Shown here: one piece after another, positions 20,094 through 27,930 of the stretch
How positions within the stretch are numbered: the first letter of the stretch is position 1
Layout of the letters: each line of letters starts with the position of its first letter
Source: Oscillospiraceae bacterium
GTDB taxonomy: Bacteria > Bacillota > Clostridia > Oscillospirales > Ruminococcaceae
Length of the DNA stretch: 64,000 bases
NCBI GenBank assembly: GCA_017427265.1
Contig: JAFRTG010000046.1
Span: 62,001-126,000 of the forward strand
Direction of reading: 5' to 3'
The notes under the pieces: generated by a model
Database searches by the model: none
What the model was told of the DNA's origin: nothing
Seen by the model: only the letters and a program-made list of their open reading frames with translations
Position numbers and translations under genes: made by a program

Positions 20094-20274
20094 TGTATCA
20101 GCGGTGTTATGGGCTGTTCCGGTGCCTTTTCGGAGTGCCTTCCGCCGCAGAAAATCGTTTCATTATGTATGCGGTCAGGCGCATACTTGCAGGATGAGAC
20201 TTTCCGGATCGTCCGTCCGGACTGTCGGCTCTGCATGGATAAATTTTTTTGATAATTCACAGGAGGACATGAGA

Positions 20275-21414
20275 ATGGCAAGTTTGTCTTTGCGGGGTAT
20301 CTATAAAAAATATCCCGGCGGCGTTGTCGCTGTATCCGATGTAAACCTCGAAATCCGCGACAAGGAATTCATCGTTCTGGTCGGCCCGTCCGGCTGCGGT
20401 AAGTCTACTACACTGCGTATGATCGCCGGTCTGGAGGAGATCTCCGAGGGTGAACTGTATATCGGCGACCGTCTGGTCAATGACATTGCCCCGAAGGATC
20501 GCGATATCGCAATGGTGTTCCAGAACTACGCTCTTTATCCGCATATGACGGTTTTTGATAACATGGCATTCGGTCTGAAGCTCCGCAAGGTGCCGAAGGA
20601 CGAGATCGCCCGCAAGGTGGAAGAGGCTGCAAGAATCCTCGACCTGACTCCGCTGCTCAACCGCAAGCCGAAGGCAATGTCCGGCGGTCAGCGTCAGCGT
20701 GTGGCGCTCGGCCGTGCAATCGTCCGTAACCCGCAGGTCTTCCTGCTCGACGAGCCGCTGTCGAACCTCGACGCAAAGCTCCGTGCGCAGATGAGAACTG
20801 AGATCTCCCTGCTGCACAAGCGTCTCGGCACCACGTTCATCTATGTTACGCATGACCAGACCGAGGCTATGACGATGGGCGACCGTATCGTCGTTATGAA
20901 GGGCGGCTTCGTCCAGCAGATCGACTCTCCGCAGAACCTCTATGAGACTCCGTGCAACAAGTTCGTTGCAGGCTTCCTCGGTTCTCCGCAGATGAACTTC
21001 ATCGACGCTGTCCTCACCTACCGTGACGGCCAGTATGTCGTGACCTTCGGCTCCCAGGATACCAAGAACTACAGAGGCGTCACCTCTGAGGTCATCCTGC
21101 CGCAGAGCAAGGTTACCCCGGATCTCGAGCACTACATCGACAAGGAAGTTATCATGGGCATCCGTCCGGAGAACGTCCACGATGAGCCGCAGTACCTCGC
21201 AAATGCAACGACCGGTATTGTCAAGTGCAATGTTGAGATCACCGAGCTGATGGGCGCTGAGACCTATCTCTACCTCGACTTCGAGGGTGTCAAGCTGACC
21301 GCCCGTGTTTCTCCGAAGTCCACTGCGCGCCCGCAGGATGAGATTGATGTCGTCTTTGATGCCGAAAAGATTCACCTCTTTGACAAAGAGACCGAAAAGA
21401 CCATCATTAACTGA
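20275..21414 (+). CDS. ugpC: Sugar ABC transporter ATP-binding protein (MalK/MsmX/UgpC type)
   Basis: ATPase shared by several carbohydrate importers. 379 residues, as usual for the MalK/MsmX group: Walker [12 protein letters not shown] (about residue 37), Q-loop [12 protein letters not shown], signature [17 protein letters not shown], Walker [17 protein letters not shown], and a C-terminal regulatory OB-fold with GIRPENV. No permease or solute-binding gene is nearby, consistent with an MsmX-like ATPase serving many systems. ATG 20275 is eight bases after AGGAGG (20261-20266). The codon choice is strongly biased, suggesting high expression. Confidence 0.92.
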   Translation: MASLSLRGIYKKYPGGVVAVSDVNLEIRDKEFIVLVGPSGCGKSTTLRMIAGLEEISEGELYIGDRLVNDIAPKDRDIAMVFQNYALYPHMTVFDNMAFGLKLRKVPKDEIARKVEEAARILDLTPLLNRKPKAMSGGQRQRVALGRAIVRNPQVFLLDEPLSNLDAKLRAQMRTEISLLHKRLGTTFIYVTHDQTEAMTMGDRIVVMKGGFVQQIDSPQNLYETPCNKFVAGFLGSPQMNFIDAVLTYRDGQYVVTFGSQDTKNYRGVTSEVILPQSKVTPDLEHYIDKEVIMGIRPENVHDEPQYLANATTGIVKCNVEITELMGAETYLYLDFEGVKLTARVSPKSTARPQDEIDVVFDAEKIHLFDKETEKTIIN

Positions 21415-21428
21415 TTCTGTTCGTACAA

Positions 21429-21464
21429 AGACCCGTTCTGCTGTCCGGCAGAGCGGGTTCTTTT
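21429..21464 (+). terminator. Intrinsic terminator after ugpC
   Basis: An 11-bp stem ACCCGTTCTGC / GCAGAGCGGGT (one G-T pair) with a short loop, followed by TCTTTT. It lies 15 bases after the stop codon. Confidence 0.85.
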
Positions 21465-21487
21465 CACTGTAAAAAGGAGGTTTTGTT

Positions 21488-21709
21488 ATGTTTTTGAAAA
21501 TTCGTGATACGATCATTGATTCGGAAGCGGTGGCATATGTCCGGCAGTTCCGGAACGAGAGCAGCCCTTTGAATATCAAGGAGACATACGGCCTCAGGAT
21601 CGGGTTCAAAAATTCGGATGCTGCCGTCAGCATCCCGTTTGATAACGAAAAAGACGCCCGCAAATATTACGATGAGCTCGGCAGTATGCTGGAAGCTGTC
21701 AGTCTGTGA
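21488..21709 (+). CDS. Small hypothetical protein
   Basis: 73 residues, soluble, with MFLKIRDTIIDSEAVAYVRQ and a final EKDARKYYDELGSML helix. The layout (short beta strands, then a helix at the end) recalls small PH-like or YcxB-tail modules, but I do not recognise the family. AAAAGGAGG (21472-21480) is a strong ribosome binding site, which supports it being real. It sits alone between the ugpC terminator and the dehydrogenase gene. Confidence 0.7.
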   Translation: MFLKIRDTIIDSEAVAYVRQFRNESSPLNIKETYGLRIGFKNSDAAVSIPFDNEKDARKYYDELGSMLEAVSL

Positions 21710-21748
21710 CGGCTTCTGTCTCCCCTGAATAAACGGAGTGATGCACTT

Positions 21749-22765
21749 ATGAGATTTGCTTTTTTTGATGCGAAGGCCTACGACAAGCCGTCCTTTGAGC
21801 GCTTCGGCGCCGAGCACGGCATCAAGTTCAAGTTTTACGATACCAGACTGACCGAGGACACCGCAGAGCTTGCGCGCAACTGCGACGGCGTCTGCGTGTT
21901 CGTCAACGATACACTGAATGCAGATGTACTGGAAAAGCTCGCCGACCTCGACTGCAAGTATATCGCGCTGCGCTGCGCCGGCTATAACAATGTCGATCTG
22001 AAGGCGGCTGCCGACTGCGGTCTGCGGGTTGCGCATGTGCCCGCCTATTCGCCCTATGCAGTCGCGGAGCATGCGATGGCGCTGCTGCTGTGCTCGGTGC
22101 GCCGCATCCACAAGGCGTATATCCGCACAAGAGATTTCAATTTCTCCCTGAACGGCATGACCGGCTTTGATCTCCACGGCAAGACTGTCGGCGTGGTCGG
22201 CACCGGAAAGATCGGCAGAGTGTTTATCAATATCTGCCGCGGCTTCGGGATGCATGTAATCGCATACGACAAGTTCCCGGCAAAGGATACGGATATTGAA
22301 TACGTATCGCTGGAGGAGCTGCTCTCCCGCAGTGACATCGTTTCGCTGCACTGCCCGCTGACCGATGAGACAAGGCATCTCATCAACTGCGAGACCATCC
22401 GGCTGATGAAAAAGGGCGTTGTCATTATCAATACATCCCGCGGTGCGCTGATTGACGCCGAATGCCTGCTCGAAGGCATCAAGGCACGGCAGATCGGTGC
22501 GGCCTGCCTCGATGTTTACGAGGAAGAAACCGAATATTTCTATGAGGATCTTTCCGGGCATATCATCAGTGACGATGTGCTCGCAAGACTGATTTCCATG
22601 CCGAATGTCATTGTGACATCGCATCAGGCGTTTCTTACCGAGGAGGCGCTGAGCAATATCGCGGAGACCACGGTTCTCAATATGAAGCAGCTCCACGATG
22701 ACGGCGCCTGCGCAAACGAGCTGATCTGGAAAAACGGCGAGATTGTCCACGGGAGCGCGAAATAA
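21749..22765 (+). CDS. D-2-hydroxyacid dehydrogenase, D-lactate dehydrogenase type
   Basis: Likely reduces pyruvate to D-lactate with NADH. 338 residues. The NAD-binding motif is VGVVGTGKIGRVFINICRGFG (about residue 148). The catalytic Arg is in NTSRGALID, the Glu in DVYEEETEYF and the His in VIVTSHQAFLTEEAL, which closely follows the LdhA pattern of an active-site TSHQAF. Other 2-hydroxyacids are possible. Together with the PFOR at 58 kb it fits fermentative pyruvate use. Confidence 0.88.
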   Translation: MRFAFFDAKAYDKPSFERFGAEHGIKFKFYDTRLTEDTAELARNCDGVCVFVNDTLNADVLEKLADLDCKYIALRCAGYNNVDLKAAADCGLRVAHVPAYSPYAVAEHAMALLLCSVRRIHKAYIRTRDFNFSLNGMTGFDLHGKTVGVVGTGKIGRVFINICRGFGMHVIAYDKFPAKDTDIEYVSLEELLSRSDIVSLHCPLTDETRHLINCETIRLMKKGVVIINTSRGALIDAECLLEGIKARQIGAACLDVYEEETEYFYEDLSGHIISDDVLARLISMPNVIVTSHQAFLTEEALSNIAETTVLNMKQLHDDGACANELIWKNGEIVHGSAK

Positions 22766-22766
22766 G

Positions 22767-22910
22767 GTGTCTCCGACGGATTTTGAAATGAAAGTTTTGA
22801 CCAAACTTTTTCAGAAGTTTGCGGGAGTCCGGAAGCGAGGAGCCTCTGGTCGCTCACCGCAGTAAGCGAAATTCCCCATTCCGTAATCGCATCCGCGAAG
22901 CGGATACATC
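22767..22910 (+). repeat. Composite dispersed repeat (family I lead plus family II)
   Basis: Starts with TGTCTCCGACGGATTTTG (family I lead) and passes into AAAGTTTTGACCAAACTTTTT...GTTTGCGGGAG (family II). Later come GCTCACCGCAGTAAGC (22852-22867) at the place of the GCTCTC-cgca-GAGAGC stem of other copies, and the closing GCATCCGCGAAGCGGATAC (22889-22907). The long G-rich stem of other copies is missing. Lies between the dehydrogenase and the flavodiiron gene. Confidence 0.65.
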
Positions 22911-23051
22911 ATAATTTGAAAAGGCTAAATAAGGACATAATGAAAAAAAAGATAGAGCTATTTGAGCAAGCATTCCGAAGAAACCGGTGAAAGTATTCTT
23001 GTGGGAGATAGCTGTATCAGAAATCAAAAAAATATAGTTAAGGAGCAATGC

Positions 23052-24845
23052 ATGATGAATATTACAAACGATATCCGCTATGTCGGCGTCAATGACCACC
23101 AGATCGACCTGTTTGAGGGTCAGTATGATGTCCCGAACGGTATGGCCTATAATTCCTATGTTATCATGGATGAGAAAATTGCTGTTATGGATACCGTTGA
23201 CCGCAATTTTACGCATGAGTGGCTCGACAATCTCGCTGGCGTGCTCGGCGGCAGAAAGCCCGATTATCTCGTCGTGCAGCATATGGAGCCCGATCACTCC
23301 GCCAATATCGCAAACTTCCTGAACCTCTATCCGGATGCCGTTGTGGTCGCTTCCGCAAAGGCATTCCAGATGATGCAGAATTTCTTCGGAACCGATTATG
23401 CTGACCGCAGAAAGGTCGTCAAGGAAGGCGATACGCTCGGACTCGGCAAGCATACGCTCCATTTTGTCGCTGCGCCGATGGTGCACTGGCCGGAGGTTCT
23501 GATGACCTATGACAGCACGGACAAGGTGCTCTTTTCCGCTGACGGCTTCGGCAAGTTCGGTGCGCTCGACGTCGAGGAGGACTGGGCCTGCGAGGCAAGA
23601 CGCTATTACTTCGGCATCGTCGGCAAGTACGGCGCACAAGTGCAGGCTGTGCTCAAAAAGGCCGCCGGCCTTGATATTCAGATCATTTGTCCGCTGCACG
23701 GCCCTGTGCTGACCGAGAACCTCGGCTACTATATCGGGCTTTATGATACATGGTCGTCCTACGGCACCGAGACAGAGGGCATTGCCGTGTTCTATACCTC
23801 TGTCTACGGCAACACGAAGCGCGCCGCAGAAAAGCTCGCGGAGGAGCTGAAAGCGAACGGCTGCCCGAAGGTCGCGCTCAACGACCTCGCCCGCGAGGAT
23901 ATGGCAGAGTGCGTTGAGGATGCATTCCGCTACGGCAAAATCGTGCTCGCAACCACGACCTATAATGCGGAGATTTTCCCGTTCATGCGTACATTCATCG
24001 AGGAGCTCACCGAGCGCAATTTCTCGAACCGCACCGTCGGTCTGATCGAGAACGGCTCATGGGCGCCGCAGGCCGAAAAGGTCATGAAGAAAATGCTCGA
24101 AGGCTGCAAAAATGTCACCTTTGCGGAGAATACCGTGCATATCAAGTCTGCGCTGAATGAGGAAAACAGCAAGCAGATCAAAGCGCTCGCAGATGAGCTC
24201 TGTCAGGAGTATCTCGCGCAGCATGACGATACCGCTGACAAAAACGATCTGACTGCGCTGTTCCGCATCGGCTACGGGCTTTATGTCGTCACCTCCAATG
24301 ACGGCAAGCAGGATAACGGCCTCATTGTCAACACGGTCACGCAGGTCACCAATACCCCGAACCGCATTGCCGTCACGATCAATAAGGAAAACTATTCGCA
24401 CCATGTCATCAAGCAGACCGGCATCATGAATGTCAACTGCCTGTCCGTCGATGCACCATTCAAGGTGTTTGAGAACTTCGGATTCCGCAGCGGCCGGAAT
24501 GCCGACAAGTTCGAGGGCTGCAGTCCGATCCGTACCGAAAACGGCCTGCTTATGCTCCCGCATTATATCAATGCCATGATGTCGCTCAAGGTTGAGCAGT
24601 ATATCGACCTCGGAACGCACGGCATGTTCATCTGCGAAATCACTGAGGCGCGCGTGATCTCCAACGCCGATACCATGACCTATACCTACTATCAGGAGCA
24701 TGTCAAGCCGAAGCCGCAGACTGACGGCAAAAAGGGCTGGGTCTGCACAATCTGCGGCTATGTCTATGAGGGCGAGGAGCTCCCCGATGACTTTGTCTGC
24801 CCGCTTTGCAAGCACGGCGCTTCCGACTTCGAGCCGATCGAATGA
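23052..24845 (+). CDS. Flavodiiron protein fused to flavin reductase and rubredoxin domains
   Basis: Likely reduces oxygen and/or NO to protect an anaerobe. 597 residues in four parts. The metallo-beta-lactamase diiron domain (about 1-250) has QHMEPDHSAN (H-x-E-x-D-H) and LHGPV. A flavodoxin domain (about 255-395) begins VFYTSVYGNTKRAAEKLAEEL. A flavin-reductase-like FMN domain (about 415-550) has GLYVVTSND and NGLIVNTVTQVT. A C-terminal rubredoxin has CTICGYVYEGEELPDD and CPLC. ATG 23052 follows AAGGAG; ATG 23055 is also possible. The fusion puts electron donor and terminal reductase in one chain. Confidence 0.92.
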   Translation: MMNITNDIRYVGVNDHQIDLFEGQYDVPNGMAYNSYVIMDEKIAVMDTVDRNFTHEWLDNLAGVLGGRKPDYLVVQHMEPDHSANIANFLNLYPDAVVVASAKAFQMMQNFFGTDYADRRKVVKEGDTLGLGKHTLHFVAAPMVHWPEVLMTYDSTDKVLFSADGFGKFGALDVEEDWACEARRYYFGIVGKYGAQVQAVLKKAAGLDIQIICPLHGPVLTENLGYYIGLYDTWSSYGTETEGIAVFYTSVYGNTKRAAEKLAEELKANGCPKVALNDLAREDMAECVEDAFRYGKIVLATTTYNAEIFPFMRTFIEELTERNFSNRTVGLIENGSWAPQAEKVMKKMLEGCKNVTFAENTVHIKSALNEENSKQIKALADELCQEYLAQHDDTADKNDLTALFRIGYGLYVVTSNDGKQDNGLIVNTVTQVTNTPNRIAVTINKENYSHHVIKQTGIMNVNCLSVDAPFKVFENFGFRSGRNADKFEGCSPIRTENGLLMLPHYINAMMSLKVEQYIDLGTHGMFICEITEARVISNADTMTYTYYQEHVKPKPQTDGKKGWVCTICGYVYEGEELPDDFVCPLCKHGASDFEPIE

Positions 24846-24849
24846 CAGT

Positions 24850-24935
24850 TGTGTCTCCGACGGATTTGGAATGGGGGCGCTGCCCCCAAGCCCCTGCCAA
24901 AGGGAAAGAGTCCCTTTGGAATCCCGCGATGATGT
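24850..24935 (+). repeat. Dispersed hairpin repeat, family I
   Basis: Lead TGTCTCCGACGGATTTGG, then stem GGGGGC-gct-GCCCCC (24873-24887), then stem CCAAAGGGA-aagag-TCCCTTTGG (24897-24919), then ATCCCGCGATGATG. A reversed copy with altered stems lies at 25245-25316. Confidence 0.75.
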
Positions 24936-24948
24936 GAGAATATGATAA

Positions 24949-24983
24949 AACCGCCTGATTGTTACGTTTACAGTCAGGCGGTT
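24949..24983. terminator. Hairpin after the flavodiiron gene
   Basis: AACCGCCTGA (24949-24958) pairs with TCAGGCGGTT (24974-24983) across a 15-base loop. There is no T-run, so it may be an end signal, or one end of the family II element that starts directly after it (CAGACTGTCGATAAAC). Confidence 0.5.
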
Positions 24984-25178
24984 CAGACTGTCGATAAACC
25001 TTCTTTGACCCAAAATTAAAGTTTTTGGTCGAGCTTTTTTTCAAAAAGGTCGCGGGTCGAGGGCAGCGCCCTCGTCGCTCTCCGCAGAGAGCGAAATTCC
25101 CTTGCGTTTAAGCGCCTGCGGGTTTGGGGGCTTGTAAGAGAAGCCCCCATTCTATGATAGCATCCGCGAAGCGGATAC
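24984..25178 (+). repeat. Dispersed hairpin repeat, family II
   Basis: Starts CAGACTGTCGATAAAC and includes AAAATTAAAGTTTTTGGTCGA. Stems follow in order: GAGGGC-agc-GCCCTC (25059-25073), GCTCTC-cgca-GAGAGC (25077-25092), GGGGGCTT-gtaagag-AAGCCCCC (25126-25148) and the closing GCATCCGCGAAGCGGATAC (25160-25178). A second full copy is at 27584-27780. Confidence 0.8.
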
Positions 25179-25193
25179 CTTTTTGATAAACCG

Positions 25194-25232
25194 AACCGCC
25201 TGACTGCATAAAACGGTCAGGCGGTTGTTTTT
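25194..25232 (+). terminator. Intrinsic terminator-like hairpin
   Basis: AACCGCCTGAC (25194-25204) pairs with GTCAGGCGGTT (25216-25226), followed by GTTTTT. Its stem nearly repeats the hairpin at 24949, so the family II copy is bracketed by two similar hairpins. Confidence 0.65.
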
Positions 25233-25244
25233 CTGCTTTATATC

Positions 25245-25316
25245 GGGATTCCAAAGGGATAGATCCCTTTGGCGGAGGGTTGGGGGCAGCGCCCAAATTA
25301 TAAATCCATCGGAAAT
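25245..25316 (-). repeat. Dispersed hairpin repeat, family I (reverse orientation)
   Basis: In + reading: GGGATT, stem CCAAAGGGAT-ag-ATCCCTTTGG (25251-25272), GGGC-agc-GCCC (25084-type stem at 25284-25294), then AAATCCATCGGAAATACC, the complement of the family lead. It lies just downstream of the spoVAC stop codon on that gene's strand. Confidence 0.7.
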
Positions 25317-25320
25317 ACCT

Positions 25321-25791
25321 CTATTTCTGTATCAGCCAGTAAATCAGGCCGTACACGGCAGAAGCGGCGGTGCCGTAAAGAAGCACCGGGCCTGCGATCG
25401 TAAAAATTTTTGTGCCGACGCCGAGGATAAAGCCCTCTGTTTTGGATTCGACCGCTGCCGAGGCAACCGCGTTCGCAAAGCCTGTGACCGGGACGAGCGT
25501 GCCGGCGCCGCCGTGCTTTGCAATTTTCTGATAGACACCGAGGCCGGTCAGCAGCGCAGAGCAGAATACCAGAATCACCGATGTCCATGCGCCTGCGGCT
25601 TCCTCGTTCAGACCGCGCCGCAGCAGATATTGCCGGAGGATCTCGCCTGCCAGGCAGATGCTCCCGCCGATCAGAAAGGCTTTTGTCACGGTTGCGGGGA
25701 TGTCGGTTCTGCGGGAGGCCTGTGCGACCATTTCGCGGTATTCGTTTTTTCCGGGATCGCGCAATCCCTGTGAATGCAGGATCTTTGTCAT
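25321..25791 (-). CDS. spoVAC: Stage V sporulation protein AC-like membrane protein
   Basis: 156 residues resembling SpoVAC, part of the spore membrane channel that moves dipicolinic acid. Helices lie at about 38-57, 71-90 and 121-154. The hallmark stretch TLVPVTGFANAVASAAVE (about 97-114) and EGFILGVGTKIFTIAGPVLLYG match the family well. A ribosome binding site ATAGGAGTGAG precedes the ATG on the minus strand. No spoVAD or spoVAE/AEB gene is adjacent, whereas these usually form an operon, and the gene is flanked on both sides by dispersed repeats. Confidence 0.87.
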   Translation of the reverse strand: MTKILHSQGLRDPGKNEYREMVAQASRRTDIPATVTKAFLIGGSICLAGEILRQYLLRRGLNEEAAGAWTSVILVFCSALLTGLGVYQKIAKHGGAGTLVPVTGFANAVASAAVESKTEGFILGVGTKIFTIAGPVLLYGTAASAVYGLIYWLIQK

Positions 25792-25861
25792 ATGCTCACT
25801 CCTATCTGCCGGTAGGATATGCAGCAGATGCGGGATTATACCTATCCTTTCAAAAGAAGGC

Positions 25862-26043
25862 GCGGGCTCCCCGCTCTTTGAGGTGACCCCTCAGTCTGCT
25901 TCGCAGACAGCTCCCCTTTCAGGGGAGCCAGAACATGGGGGAGAATCTGCCTTTGAGAAGCCGCGAACAGCGGCGTGAAGGTGAAAAAAAGGGGGAGCTT
26001 CGCTGCCGTCGCCCGGAGGGAAATGCCCGCGGGGGCTCCCCGC
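25862..26043 (+). repeat. Composite repeat, family IV plus family III
   Basis: Begins GCGGG-ctc-CCCGC (25862-25874) and TCTTTGAGGTGACCCC. Then come GTCTGC-ttc-GCAGAC and GGCTCCCC/GGGGAGCC type stems (family IV, to 25929). Family III follows, with GGGGGAGAA, stem GCCGC-gaaca-GCGGC (25960-25974) and final stem GCGGGG-gct-CCCCGC (26029-26043). The same order of modules is seen at 56075-56356. Confidence 0.75.
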
Positions 26044-26135
26044 CTGCTCGCCGAAATCCGGAAAAATTGATAAGAAAATACGGAAAAATGCGGGTTCTTT
26101 TTTCATACCGGCACGCAAAAAACTTGAAAAATCTC

Positions 26136-26164
26136 TTGCACTTTCCTGTTTTTTATGGTATAAT
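26136..26164 (+). promoter_or_regulatory. Sigma-A promoter for the aminotransferase gene
   Basis: TTGCAC (26136-26141), 17-base spacer, TATAAT (26159-26164) with an extended -10 TG. About 70 nt of leader before the start codon. Confidence 0.75.
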
Positions 26165-26241
26165 AAATTGTTGAAACGCGAGATTGTGAAATTTTTGTCA
26201 ATCCGCATGGTGAATACCGCGATAGAAAGGATGTTCCGGAT

Positions 26242-27528
26242 ATGGAAAAAAAGCCGCTCAGTGAACTTGCCCCCGCTGCACTCGAGGCAATGCTCCAGGA
26301 AACAAAAGCCGCATACGACGCCTTTCAGGCAAAGAAACTCAGCCTGAATATGGCACGCGGCAAGCCCGGCCCCGAGCAGCTTGATCTGACAATGCCTCTG
26401 CTTGACGCACTGCCCTCCGGTGCAAGCGCAATCTCCGAAAGCGGAGACGACTGCCGCAATTACGGTCTGCTCTCCGGCATCGCCGAGGCCAAAAAGCTCT
26501 TTGCCGATATCCTCGGTGCGGATCCTGCGGAGATGTTTGTCGGCGGCAGCTCCAGTCTGGAACTGATGTTTGCATGTCTGCAGATTGCCTATGTCAAGGG
26601 CATCGCAGGATGTACGCCGTGGAGTAAGCTGGATGAGGTTAAGTTCCTCTGCCCTGTTCCCGGCTATGACCGCCACTTTGCGCTGACCGAATATTTCGGT
26701 GTGAAGATGATTACGGTTCCGACCGACGAAAACGGCCCGGATATGGAAATCGTCAGGAAGTACGTCGAAAACGATGATACCGTCAAGGGTATCTGGTGCG
26801 TGCCGGTTTACGCAAACCCCTCCGGCATTGTGTACAGCGACGAGACCGTCCGTGCATTTGCCGCGCTTAAGCCCGCTGCCAAGGACTTCCGTATCTTCTG
26901 GGATAATGCATACTGCATTCATCACCTTGTTGAAAATCCGAAGAAGCCGCTGACGATCAATCAGGCCTGTGCCGAGGCCGGCAGCAACGGCATCTTTTAT
27001 CAGTTTGTTTCGACCTCCAAAGTCACATTCCCCGGCGCAGGTGTCGCTGCGTTCAATACATCCAAGGCCAATCTCGAAGAGCTGCAGAAGCATCTCGGCA
27101 TTCAGACGATCGGCTTTGACAAGATGAATATGCTCCGTCATGTGCGCTTTTTCCACGGCAGCGCAGACGAAATGCGTGCACATATGGAAAAGCACCGCGC
27201 AGTTCTGGCTCCGAAGTTTGCCGTCGTGCTCGACATGCTCGAAAAGGAGATTGCACCGCTCGGCATCGGTAAGTGGACAAAGCCGGAGGGCGGCTACTTT
27301 GTTTCGTTCTTTGCGCCGAATGGTACCGCAAAGCGCATTGTGCAGCTCTGCAAGGAGGGCGGCGTGACGCTGACCGGCGCAGGCGCGACTTATCCCTATA
27401 AAAATGACCCGGATGACAGCAACATCCGCATTGCGCCGACCTATCCTTCTCCCGCAGAGCTGGAGCAGGCGATGGAGCTGTTCTGCATCTGCGTGAAGCT
27501 GGCCGCGCTGGAACAGCTTGTGAAGTAA
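26242..27528 (+). CDS. PLP-dependent aminotransferase (aspartate aminotransferase-like)
   Basis: Class I fold aminotransferase of 428 residues, probably in the group of atypical aspartate aminotransferases common in Clostridia. Motifs: LNMARGKPGPEQLDL near the N-terminus, VGGSSSLELM (cofactor phosphate contact), PVYANPSGIVYSDE, IFWDNAYCIHHL (pyridine-nitrogen Asp) and the PLP lysine in FVSTSKVTFPGAGVA. The C-terminal substrate arginine is likely the Arg of NIRIAPTYPS. The amino-acid substrate is inferred only. GAAAGGATG precedes ATG 26242. Confidence 0.87.
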   Translation: MEKKPLSELAPAALEAMLQETKAAYDAFQAKKLSLNMARGKPGPEQLDLTMPLLDALPSGASAISESGDDCRNYGLLSGIAEAKKLFADILGADPAEMFVGGSSSLELMFACLQIAYVKGIAGCTPWSKLDEVKFLCPVPGYDRHFALTEYFGVKMITVPTDENGPDMEIVRKYVENDDTVKGIWCVPVYANPSGIVYSDETVRAFAALKPAAKDFRIFWDNAYCIHHLVENPKKPLTINQACAEAGSNGIFYQFVSTSKVTFPGAGVAAFNTSKANLEELQKHLGIQTIGFDKMNMLRHVRFFHGSADEMRAHMEKHRAVLAPKFAVVLDMLEKEIAPLGIGKWTKPEGGYFVSFFAPNGTAKRIVQLCKEGGVTLTGAGATYPYKNDPDDSNIRIAPTYPSPAELEQAMELFCICVKLAALEQLVK

Positions 27529-27557
27529 GAGCGCATTAAATTGAAAACGAAATAAAA

Positions 27558-27582
27558 CAGGTCAGGTTTTCGCCTGACCTGT
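27558..27582. terminator. Hairpin after the aminotransferase gene
   Basis: ACAGGTCAGG-ttttc-CCTGACCTGT-type stem (27558-27582) with no T-run after it. It stands directly before a family II repeat, as the hairpin at 24949 does before its copy. Confidence 0.55.
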
Positions 27583-27583
27583 C

Positions 27584-27780
27584 AGTCTGTCGATAAACTT
27601 GCGAAAAACCAAAATTAAAGTTTTTGATCGACCTTTTTTCAAAAAGGTCGCGGGTTCTTAGGGCAGAGCCCTGAGTCGCACTCCGCAGAGTGCGAAACTC
27701 CTTTGCGTTCAGGAGCTCGGCGGGCTTGGGGACCTGCGATAGAGGTCCCCATTTCTGAATAGCATCCGCGCAGCGGATAC
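27584..27780 (+). repeat. Dispersed hairpin repeat, family II
   Basis: Second full copy. AGTCTGTCGATAAAC, AAAATTAAAGTTTTTGATCGAC, then stems AGGGC-aga-GCCCT (27660-27672), GCACTC-cgca-GAGTGC (27678-27693), GGGGACCT-gcgatag-AGGTCCCC (27728-27750) and the closing GCATCCGCGCAGCGGATAC (27762-27780). Loop sizes are the same as in the 24984 copy, while the stems differ in paired positions. Confidence 0.8.
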
Positions 27781-27828
27781 CTCTTTCATAAATCCCCGAT
27801 TATCCACTCCCGCGCGGTTTCAGCCCCC

Positions 27829-27857
27829 TTGACTGAATGCCGAAACTGTGTTATAAT
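27829..27857 (+). promoter_or_regulatory. Sigma-A promoter for serS
   Basis: TTGACT (27829-27834), 17-base spacer, TATAAT (27852-27857) with an extended -10 TG. The leader is only about 65 nt, too short for a T-box, which many clostridial serS genes carry. Confidence 0.8.
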
Positions 27858-27930
27858 AAATCAGATATCCGGATACGTCCGGACTGCGAAATTGCTATAA
27901 AAAGCGGAGATTTCCGCGGAGGAGATTAAA

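Noticed and set aside
20065-20274. N-terminal extension of the ABC ATPase
   Set aside because: The in-frame extension contains the promoter and lacks similarity to ATPases; AGGAGG supports the start at 20275.
27858-27930. T-box leader for serS
   Set aside because: Only about 65 nt separate the promoter from the ribosome site; no T-box core or antiterminator is seen.
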